Shown one piece after another: positions 57,527-64,000 of a stretch of DNA of 64,000 nucleotides. The stretch is from JAHEDH01 sp963745865 (GTDB lineage Bacteria; Actinomycetota; Acidimicrobiia; Spongiisociales; ZC4RG35). Under the pieces are notes generated by a model. That model was not told the origin of the DNA. It worked only from the letters and a program-made list of their open reading frames with translations, and did no database searches. The DNA is taken from NCBI GenBank assembly GCA_963745865.1, contig CAVUYZ010000003.1:186001-250000 (forward strand), given 5' to 3'. The stretch's first letter is position 1. The number at the start of each line of letters is the position of its first letter. The translations under genes and the position numbers were made by a program.

Positions 57527-58659
57527 ACGGCCCACTGGCGTCGCTGATGGTCATCGAGCTGTCCGGCATCGGGCCTGGGCCGTATGCCGGGATGGTGCTT
57601 GCCGACATGGGTGCCAGGGTCATCAAAGTGGAGCGAGTGACACCCGGCCCCCAGCTGGTCTCCGCACCGAGACACACCGAGATCATGGAGCGCGGCAAGG
57701 AGTCGATCGGCATCGACCTCAAGTCCGAAGAGGGTCGCGAGATCGCGCTCGAGCTCGCCGCCACGGCCGACGCGTTGATCGAGGGATTCCGACCCGGCGT
57801 GGCCGAGCGGCTGGGTCTCGGCCCCGACGATGTTCTGGCGGTGAATCCATCGATCGTGTACGGACGGGTCACCGGCTGGGGACAGAACGGCCCGCTTGCT
57901 CACACCGCGGGTCACGACATCGATTACCTCGCAGTCGCGGGTGCCCTCGGAGCGATCGGAGCCGAGGACCCGGTCATTCCACTCAATCTGGTCGCCGATT
58001 TCGGAGGTGGGGGCATGTTCCTGGCTGCCGGTGTCCTCGCCGGCGTGCTCGATGCCAGGGCTTCGGGACGGGGAACGGTGATCGACGCCGCCATGATCGA
58101 CGGGGTCGCCCATCTCTCATCGATGATGCACGGAGCCATGGCTGCGGGCTGGTGGGTTCCCCGGCGTGATTCCAATCTCCTCGATGGTGGAGCCCCGTTC
58201 TATGACGTCTATCGGACGAGCGACGGCGAGCACATGGCTGTTGGTGCCCTCGAGTCGGAGTTCTTCGACGTGTTCGTCGACATCCTCGGGATCAGCGAGG
58301 AGTGGAAGGGGCGACAGTCCGACGTCGAGTCGTGGCCGGAGATGGCCGAGCAGATCGCCCGACGATTCGAACAGGAAACGCGAGAGCACTGGACCGAGCT
58401 GTTCGCCGACTCCGACGCCTGTGTCGCCCCGGTGATGTCGATGGCCGAGGCGACGCAGCATCCGCACGCCAGATCGAGGCGGACCTTCGTCGATGTTGGA
58501 GGTGTCGTTCAGCCGGGTCGAGCGCCGCGGTTCGCCGGAATCGACCCGCCCATCGCATCACCGCCGGTTCACGGGGCCGACACCGGTACCATCCTTGTCG
58601 ACCTGGGATACACGACAGACGATGTGAACCGCCTCAGGTCACAGGGAATCGTCGGGTGA
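57523..58659 (+). CDS. CaiB/BaiF CoA-transferase or alpha-methylacyl-CoA racemase
   Basis: An intact protein of about 378 residues. VIELSGIGPGPYAGMVLADM, GARVIKVERVTPGP, ALIEGFRPGVAERLGLGPDD and SIVYGRVTGWGQNGPLAHTA, GHDIDYLAVAGALGAIG are class III CoA-transferase signatures; GHDIDYLAVAGAL is characteristic of the racemase branch, so alpha-methylacyl-CoA racemase is most likely. Catalytic residues are the His and Asp in that motif. Coupled to the transporter gene. Confidence 0.9.
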   Translation: MNGPLASLMVIELSGIGPGPYAGMVLADMGARVIKVERVTPGPQLVSAPRHTEIMERGKESIGIDLKSEEGREIALELAATADALIEGFRPGVAERLGLGPDDVLAVNPSIVYGRVTGWGQNGPLAHTAGHDIDYLAVAGALGAIGAEDPVIPLNLVADFGGGGMFLAAGVLAGVLDARASGRGTVIDAAMIDGVAHLSSMMHGAMAAGWWVPRRDSNLLDGGAPFYDVYRTSDGEHMAVGALESEFFDVFVDILGISEEWKGRQSDVESWPEMAEQIARRFEQETREHWTELFADSDACVAPVMSMAEATQHPHARSRRTFVDVGGVVQPGRAPRFAGIDPPIASPPVHGADTGTILVDLGYTTDDVNRLRSQGIVG

Positions 58660-58685
58660 TCGGCGCACTTCGTTCGGGGGTCCAG

Positions 58686-60383
58686 ATGAGACGAATCGGG
58701 TTCGCCATGCTTCTGGCGGTCGTCGTGGTTTCGGCGCCGATGGGCGCGTTGGCTCAAGAGGATCCCTACGGCGCCGACCCGCTCGGCTTGATCGCCCACC
58801 TCGATCAGGTCCGTGCGTACTCGATCGGCAGGGACGTCATCGAGGTGTTCGTCTGCGATGTGCCGGATGGGAACGTTGGAGTCGACCTCGAAACGGCCAC
58901 CGCCGCCATCAACGACTCGCTGCAGCCCTACTTCTCGTGGCTGTCGGGGGGTGTGTACCAGCCTGTCTTCGTGCCGGGCGGAGTCGTGATCGCCTCCGCC
59001 CCGTCCGGCTGGCCCGGGACGCTCGCACTGCAGCCTGAATGTGAGGATCTCGCCGCCTCGGCGTCGGCGGGAACGGCCGCCGGCGCTCTGGTCATCGTCG
59101 ATGCCGACTACTCGGGCGGATATGCGACAGCAGGAGCGATCTGCGAGCCCGTGACCGACTGTTCGCGTCGCTTCCCCGTCAACCGGCGCGTGATGGTCGT
59201 CGGGGCTGCCACCGTCGTGGCGACCGTGGACTACCCGTCGGCGAGGCTCAGCACGATCGCCCACGAGCTGGGACACGCCATCGACTTTCCACACTCGTTC
59301 GGCGGGTTGACGCTCTTCGCCAACGGCACGGTGTACGAGTACGACAACCCCAACGACATCATGAGCGGGGGGAGCCTCACCACACTCGAAGTCGGGACCC
59401 TGGCGGTGAACCGATACGCAGCCGGCTGGCTCATCCCCGGTATCGCATTCCATCGCGGCGGAGACGAGACCTACACGGTGGAGACGATCGCAGGCGCTGG
59501 GACCCAGATGCTGGTTCTGCCGACCGATACCCCCGGGTTGTTCACTGTGCTCGGGGCTCGGCAGCGTGACAGCTACGACGCCGGGGTGGGAGCAACCGGG
59601 ATAGAGGTCTATCGGGTCGATCAGCGTTCGTCCGCCTGTCTGTCCGCCTCGGATAGCTGCTGGGGAGCGGACCGCCGCACAGCGCAGGTTCCAGCGATCG
59701 ACGACCCTGATGGACTGGCTCACGTCTTCGCGGTCGGGGAGCAGTTCACGATCGACGGAGCCACCGTGTCGGTGGATGCGGCGTCCGCAATGGGATGGAC
59801 GGTCCGCGTCGTCGGGGCAACCGTGTCCGAACGTTTCGTCGACGACGATGCCAGTGTTCACGAGACGTCGATCGAGGCCCTCGCCGATCTCGGCGTCACT
59901 CGTGGGTGTAACCCGCCGACCATCGACCGGTTTTGCCCGACGACGCCCGTCACCCGGGCCGAGATGGCGGTGTTTCTCACGCGAGCCCTCGATGATGCCG
60001 TCGCCCCGTCAGCCGGAGTCGGGGTCTTCGGGGATGTTGCCGAGAACGTCTGGTACAGCGATGCGATCGCTCGCATGTACGAGCTCGGGATCACCACCGG
60101 ATACACCGATGGCACCTATCGGCCGAATGCCCCGGTGAGCCGCGGAGAGATGGCGGTGTTCCTGGACCGGGCATTCGACACGATCATTCGGACGTCGCCT
60201 GACATCGTCTTTCCCGACGTCGCTCCTGGGGCATTCTTCGCGGCATCGACTCAGGCTCTGTACGACTCCAATGTGACGCTGGGATGCAGCAGCGAACCCC
60301 TGGCGTATTGCCCCTTCGATCAGGTCACCAGGGGGCAGATGGCGAGCTTCCTGGTCAGGGCCATCGTCGGCCCTGTCGGCTGA
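58686..60383 (+). CDS. Secreted zinc metalloprotease-like protein with three SLH domains
   Basis: ATG 58686: RRIGFAMLLAVVVVSAPMGA is a signal peptide cut after ALA. The N-terminal part holds STIAHELGHAIDFPHSFGG, an HExxHxxxxxH zinc site like metzincins but with Asp where Gly is usual, and a downstream NPNDIMSGGSLT Met-turn-like segment. The last ~180 residues are three S-layer homology repeats (SIEALADLGVTRGCNPPTID; IARMYELGITTGYTDGTYRP; STQALYDSNVTLGCSSEPLA). About 565 residues. It is probably anchored to the cell wall; the protease role is inferred from motif only. Confidence 0.85.
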   Translation: MRRIGFAMLLAVVVVSAPMGALAQEDPYGADPLGLIAHLDQVRAYSIGRDVIEVFVCDVPDGNVGVDLETATAAINDSLQPYFSWLSGGVYQPVFVPGGVVIASAPSGWPGTLALQPECEDLAASASAGTAAGALVIVDADYSGGYATAGAICEPVTDCSRRFPVNRRVMVVGAATVVATVDYPSARLSTIAHELGHAIDFPHSFGGLTLFANGTVYEYDNPNDIMSGGSLTTLEVGTLAVNRYAAGWLIPGIAFHRGGDETYTVETIAGAGTQMLVLPTDTPGLFTVLGARQRDSYDAGVGATGIEVYRVDQRSSACLSASDSCWGADRRTAQVPAIDDPDGLAHVFAVGEQFTIDGATVSVDAASAMGWTVRVVGATVSERFVDDDASVHETSIEALADLGVTRGCNPPTIDRFCPTTPVTRAEMAVFLTRALDDAVAPSAGVGVFGDVAENVWYSDAIARMYELGITTGYTDGTYRPNAPVSRGEMAVFLDRAFDTIIRTSPDIVFPDVAPGAFFAASTQALYDSNVTLGCSSEPLAYCPFDQVTRGQMASFLVRAIVGPVG

Positions 60384-60485
60384 CACCGACCTCGAACTGT
60401 CGGCGTTGTGGCGGAGCCCGAGTGAGCCTCCCGCATACCGACCGTTCGGTTTGTTGCGTCGCCGGCCCGGATGTAGGTTTCCTCA

Positions 60486-61100
60486 GTGGCGACACCGACG
60501 AAGAAGACCCAGGAGGAGCGGTCCGCTGAGACCCGCCTGCGGTTGCTCGATGCGTGTGTCGACTGTCTCGTTGATCTGGGCTATTCGGGAACGACCACGG
60601 GAGCGATCCAGGAGCGTGCCGGGCTGAGCCGGGGAGCGCTGATGCACCACTACGCATCGAAGACCGATCTCCTCGTCGCCTCAGTCAGACATCTCACCGA
60701 GCAGCGCGGCGAAAATCTCAGCGCGAAGGCTCAGGAGCTCGACGGCACCGCTGACCGCCTGTCTCAGGCACTCGATGCCTTGTGGGATTCGTTCCGCGGG
60801 AGACTGTTCACAGCGACCGTCGAATTGTGGACTGCATCGAGGACCGACGCCGAGCTGCGCACGGCGTTGCGCGCGTCCGAACGTTCGCTGATGCGCCCGA
60901 TGGCGGAGACGCTGGCATCGCTGTTCGGTGAGGAGATCTCGTCGTCGCCCCGCTTCGATGAGGCGATCGAAATGACACTCCAGTTCCTTCGCGGCGCCGC
61001 GTTCACCGCCATCCTCAGATCGGACCGGGAGCGGCAGGATCACATCGTCCGGCAGTGGCGAGCAGTCTTCACCACCCTGATCGAGGAGAAGGTCGCGTGA
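60486..61100 (+). CDS. TetR-family transcriptional regulator
   Basis: GTG 60486 starts ATPTKKTQEERSAETRLRLL; the HTH is TTTGAIQERAGLSRGALMHH with YASKTDLLVASVRHL. The C-terminal ligand domain is helical. About 204 residues, intact. Its stop overlaps the acyl-CoA dehydrogenase start (GTGA), so it probably regulates this small fatty-acid or steroid operon in response to an acyl-CoA. Confidence 0.9.
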   Translation: MATPTKKTQEERSAETRLRLLDACVDCLVDLGYSGTTTGAIQERAGLSRGALMHHYASKTDLLVASVRHLTEQRGENLSAKAQELDGTADRLSQALDALWDSFRGRLFTATVELWTASRTDAELRTALRASERSLMRPMAETLASLFGEEISSSPRFDEAIEMTLQFLRGAAFTAILRSDRERQDHIVRQWRAVFTTLIEEKVA

Positions 61101-62243
61101 GGTCTCTGTACGACTCCGATCATGAGCTCTTTCGGGAGTCGGTCCGGTCGTTCCTCGACCGCGAGGTCGTTCCCAATCATCTCCGTTGGGAGACCGAGGG
61201 CAAGGTCGACAAGTCGATGTTCCGCGAGGCCGGACATCAGGGTCTGCTGGGAATGGCGATCCCCGAGCGATTCGGCGGAGGCGGAGCGGCCGACTTCCGA
61301 TTCAACTGCGGTGATCGGCGAGGAGATCATGGCGGCGGACGTATTCGGGTCGGGCATGTGCGTCATGCTCCACAACGACATCTGTTTGCCGTACTTCATC
61401 GAGTTGGCCACCGACGCTCAGATGGAGCGTTGGGGGCCGGGGCTCGTCGATGGGAGCCTGATGGCGGCCATCGCGATGACCGAGCCCGGGGCCGGCTCCG
61501 ATCTGGCCGGCATCGGCACCACTGCCATCCGCGATGGCGATCGATACCTCGTCAACGGATCCAAGACGTTCATCTCCAACGGTATCAATGCCGATCTCGT
61601 GATCACTGCGGTCAAGACGGACCCGTCGCAGCGACACGGCGGGATGAGCTTGCTGGTCATCGAGGACGGGATGCCCGGGTTCACTCGAGGCCGCAATCTC
61701 GACAAGATCGGTCTGCACTCCCAGGACACGGCCGAGCTCTCTTTCGAGGACGTGCAGGTTCCCGTCGACAATCTCCTCGGGACCCAGGGCGAGGGGTTCC
61801 TTCAGCTGGTGCGCAACCTCCCCCAGGAGCGCTTGTCGCTCGCCGTGGGGTCCTTGGCACATGCCCAGACAGCATTCGGATGGACGCTCGACTACGTGAA
61901 GGAGCGCCGGGCGTTCGGCTCGCCAATCGGTTCGAATCAGGTGATCAAGCACCGAATGGCCGAGATGCGGACCGAGCTCGACATCGCCCAGGTCTTCGTC
62001 GACGCAGCCGTGCTCGCGCTCAACGACGGGACGTTGGGAGCCGAGGACGCGGCCAAGGCGAAGTGGTGGTGCAGCGAACTCGAAAACCGGGTGATCGACT
62101 CGTGTCTCCAGTTCTTCGGAGGCTGGGGCTACATGGAGGAGTACCCGATCGCGAGGGCCTACCGCGATGCCAGGGTGCAGACGATCTACGGCGGAACCAC
62201 CGAGATCATGAAGGAGATCATCGGTCGCAGCCTCGGGCTGTGA
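61097..62243 (+). CDS. Acyl-CoA dehydrogenase, frameshifted
   Basis: GTG 61097: SLYDSDHELFRESVRSFLDR, EVVPNHLRWETEGKVDKSMF, HQGLLGMAIPERFGG, an indel near 61305, then VIGEEIMAADVFGSGMCVML, AIAMTEPGAGSDLAGIGTTA (FAD region), YLVNGSKTFISNGINADLVI, LSLAVGSLAHAQTAFGWTLD and QFFGGWGYMEEYPIARAYRD, ARVQTIYGGTTEIMKEIIGR with the catalytic Glu. About 382 residues. It oxidises an acyl-CoA to the enoyl-CoA. The next SDR follows 23 bases later. Confidence 0.92.
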
Positions 62244-62266
62244 CCGTGTCGAGCAAGGAGCTAGCC

Positions 62267-63175
62267 ATGAGTGAGCCGATCACGTTCGACGGACGCGTCG
62301 CCATCGTCACCGGGGCGGGAGGCGGCCTCGGTCGAGAGTACGCACTCGAGCTCGCCCGGCGCGGCGCCAGGGTGGTCGTCAACGATCTCGGAGGTTCGGT
62401 GGACGGCGAGGGTGCCTCCCAGCGAGCCGCGGACGCGGTCGTCGACGCGATCGCGGCAGCGGGCGGTGAAGCCGTCGCCAGCTACGACTCCGTCTCGACC
62501 CCCGAGGGTGGTGAGTCGATCGCCGATCGGGCGCTCGAGGAATGGGGGAGGATCGACATCGTCGTCAACAACGCCGGCATCCTCAGAGACAAGAGCTTTG
62601 CCAAGATGTCGGCCGGGGAGGTCGACGCAGTGATCGACGTGCATCTCCGAGGAGCCTTCAACGTGTCACGGCCGGCGTTCAGGGCGATGAAGGAGCACGG
62701 CTACGGACGCTTCGTCCACACGTCGTCGAATTCGGGGATCCTCGGCAACTTCGGCCAAGCGAACTACGGAGCGGCGAAGCTCGGGTTGGTCGGACTCTCC
62801 AACGTCCTCGCCATCGAAGGGATCAAGTACGACATCCGCTCCAACGTCATCGCGCCCGTCGCGGGTACCCGGATGACCCAGGAGTTGCTCGGACCGCTCG
62901 CCGATCAGTTCGATCCACGTCAGGTGATGCCGATGGTGGTCTATCTCTGCTCAGAGGGGAACCAGTTCACGCACGAGGTGTTCTCAGCAGGTGGAGGGCG
63001 GTATGCGAGGTTTTTCATCGGGATGAACGAGGGCTGGTTTGCCGGAGCCGGGGTCGTGCCGTCGGTCGAGGAATTGGCCGAGCACCTCGACGTGATCCGG
63101 GACCTCGAATTGTTCGAGATCCCCACCAGTTCGAGTGAAGAGATCTCTCTGATCGGGCGGATGCTCCAGTCGTGA
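62267..63175 (+). CDS. SDR-family 3-hydroxyacyl-CoA dehydrogenase (MFE-2-like)
   Basis: ATG 62267 with AAGGAG just upstream. FDGRVAIVTGAGGGLGREYA, GARVVVNDLGGSVDGEGASQ (the insertion typical of multifunctional-enzyme SDRs), IDIVVNNAGILRDKSFAKMS, RFVHTSSNSGILGNFGQANY and GAAKLGLVGLSNVLAIEG supply the Ser-Tyr-Lys triad. About 302 residues, intact. It should act on the 3-hydroxyacyl-CoA after a hydratase step, in the same pathway as the acyl-CoA dehydrogenase. Ends 10 bases from the convergent transpeptidase gene. Confidence 0.92.
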   Translation: MSEPITFDGRVAIVTGAGGGLGREYALELARRGARVVVNDLGGSVDGEGASQRAADAVVDAIAAAGGEAVASYDSVSTPEGGESIADRALEEWGRIDIVVNNAGILRDKSFAKMSAGEVDAVIDVHLRGAFNVSRPAFRAMKEHGYGRFVHTSSNSGILGNFGQANYGAAKLGLVGLSNVLAIEGIKYDIRSNVIAPVAGTRMTQELLGPLADQFDPRQVMPMVVYLCSEGNQFTHEVFSAGGGRYARFFIGMNEGWFAGAGVVPSVEELAEHLDVIRDLELFEIPTSSSEEISLIGRMLQS

Positions 63176-63184
63176 TCCCTCGGC

Positions 63185-64000
63185 TCAGTCGGAGATCGTG
63201 ACCTTCACGCCGACTGCGACGATCTCCCAGAGGATCGCCATGACATCGTTCGGTAGCCGGACGCAGCCAAGCGACGCCGCTTCACCGATCGACCATGGCT
63301 GGTTGGTGCCGTGGATGCCGATGATGCCGTCGCCGCCGGCGAACTCGGTCACCACGTCGGATCTGGCGGACAACCCGAAGGCGAACGGGCCCCATGGCCC
63401 TCTGGGCCTGGTGAGTTCCACGGCGTCGGTGACGAAGAAGGTTCCGGTCGGGGTGGGTGACACGTCCGATCCGATCGCGATCTCCGTCTGGAAGTTGGCG
63501 ACCCCGTCGGTGATGACGGTGAGGACTCGATCACTCAGGTCGATGACGACCTCGCGGTCGAACGTGAAGATCTCGAGGTCTTCAGCGCGGAGCCACCCAG
63601 TGGCCCCGTTCGGGCGACCCGGGAGCATCGCTTCGATCCACCCGTCGACGGTGTCATCGAGCACCGAAACCACGGTCGGGGTGCCGAGCACCGTCGTGGC
63701 GGGGAGAATTCTGATTGGAGCAGGGTCGCGAGGCGTCTCGTAGACCTCGACCGGGCCGGACGCCTTGCCTGCCACCGATGGTGGAGGCGGCAGAGGCTCG
63801 GTACTGGCAGTTGTCGTCTCGACCGTGGTGGTCGAGGTCATGGGGGGATTGGACGTGGTGGCAGGCTGGACCTCGGCGGTAGCAGTGGCGTCCGGCGGCC
63901 CGGCGATCGGCCCGGCGTCGACCGGCTGGTTCGCCAGGCCGATTCCAACGCCGATCCCCACGCCGACGACCACCGCGAGCGTTGCGATACCACCCCATGA
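63185..64000 (-). CDS. L,D-transpeptidase (YkuD) with SH3-like domain, truncated at window edge
   Basis: The frame is open to the right edge (SWGGIATLAVVVGVGIGV), so the start lies outside. A membrane anchor and a Thr/Pro/Ala-rich linker lead to an SH3b-like part (VEVYETPRDPAPIRILPATT; GATGWLRAEDLEIFTF). The catalytic domain has RVLTVITDGVANFQTEIAIG, SPTPTGTFFVTDAVELTRPR, IIGIHGTNQPWSIGEAASLG then CVRLPND: the HGT...SLGCVRL signature with active Cys. It makes 3-3 cross-links in peptidoglycan or attaches proteins. Confidence 0.9.
   Translation of the reverse strand, partial: SWGGIATLAVVVGVGIGVGIGLANQPVDAGPIAGPPDATATAEVQPATTSNPPMTSTTTVETTTASTEPLPPPPSVAGKASGPVEVYETPRDPAPIRILPATTVLGTPTVVSVLDDTVDGWIEAMLPGRPNGATGWLRAEDLEIFTFDREVVIDLSDRVLTVITDGVANFQTEIAIGSDVSPTPTGTFFVTDAVELTRPRGPWGPFAFGLSARSDVVTEFAGGDGIIGIHGTNQPWSIGEAASLGCVRLPNDVMAILWEIVAVGVKVTISD

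Noticed and set aside
56345..57535. Long minus-strand frame over the AI-2E gene
   Set aside because: His/Asp/Arg-rich shadow of a clear membrane protein.
1..64000. tRNA, rRNA and CRISPR arrays
   Set aside because: No cloverleaf with GGTTCRA arm, no rRNA core sequence and no regularly spaced repeat seen on reading.

Overview
The window is high-GC DNA with tightly packed genes, many 1-4 bp stop/start overlaps and several GTG starts. Gene content (menaquinone genes, a two-domain rhodanese, YchF, CaiB and acyl-CoA enzymes, many SDR and SRPBCC proteins, LapA, an SLH-type surface protein) suggests a free-living actinobacterium, possibly Acidimicrobiia-like. That placement is inferred from content and codon style, not from a marker gene. 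No rRNA, tRNA, CRISPR array, prophage or intact insertion sequence was seen.

Many clear housekeeping genes are split by single-base indels (sbcD, sbcC, nurA, gcvP, menD, menF, mpgS, aspC and others). Where I could rebuild the reading frame, the fix was usually one base in a short homopolymer. I therefore annotate whole genes across the frameshifts and treat most of them as probable consensus errors. The stretch from about 2.3 to 8.7 kb is the worst.

Layout. 1-8 kb: tail of a permease-USP fusion, an ArsR/AHSA1/SRPBCC operon on the minus strand, a divergent AHSA1 gene coupled to a very large class III nucleotide cyclase with an AAA ATPase, and another SRPBCC gene. 8-18 kb, mostly minus strand: beta-CASP metallo-hydrolase, USP, TerC, ceramidase-like protein, aminotransferase, a repeat-rich protein, a nuclease with a lamin-tail domain, a CoA-disulfide-reductase-like flavoprotein, LapA and an Atg22-type MFS protein. 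18-20 kb: PQQ-type sugar dehydrogenase lipoprotein and a DMT transporter. 20-28 kb: HerA-like ATPase, SbcD/Mre11, SbcC/Rad50 and a NurA-like nuclease, which together resemble the archaeal DNA end-resection set. Between HerA and SbcD, in the opposite direction, lie mannosyl-3-phosphoglycerate synthase and a DUF952 protein. 28-40 kb: EamA transporter, flavin-binding protein, MaoC hydratase, GpsA, YchF, CPA2 antiporter with USP domains, a single-aptamer glycine riboswitch before gcvP, a Pro/Glu-rich zinc-ribbon protein and an Nei glycosylase. 40-48 kb: ManC (GDP-mannose, the donor for MpgS), NnrE, a c-type cytochrome, menC-menD, then murI-merR-menF on the other strand, and an SDR. 48-50 kb is looser and accessory in look: ABM monooxygenase, YdeI-like protein and a decayed copy of the 3' end of the nearby SDR. 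50-64 kb: cNMP-binding protein, SufE, rhodanese, methyltransferase, acyl-CoA synthetase, MalQ, AI-2E exporter family, CaiB, secreted SLH metalloprotease, a TetR-acyl-CoA dehydrogenase-SDR operon, and an L,D-transpeptidase running off the right edge.

The most notable biology is the bacterial HerA/SbcD/SbcC/NurA cluster, whose HerA has an atypical P-loop. Next are the riboswitch-controlled gcvP and the MpgS/ManC pair pointing to mannosylglycerate as a compatible solute.
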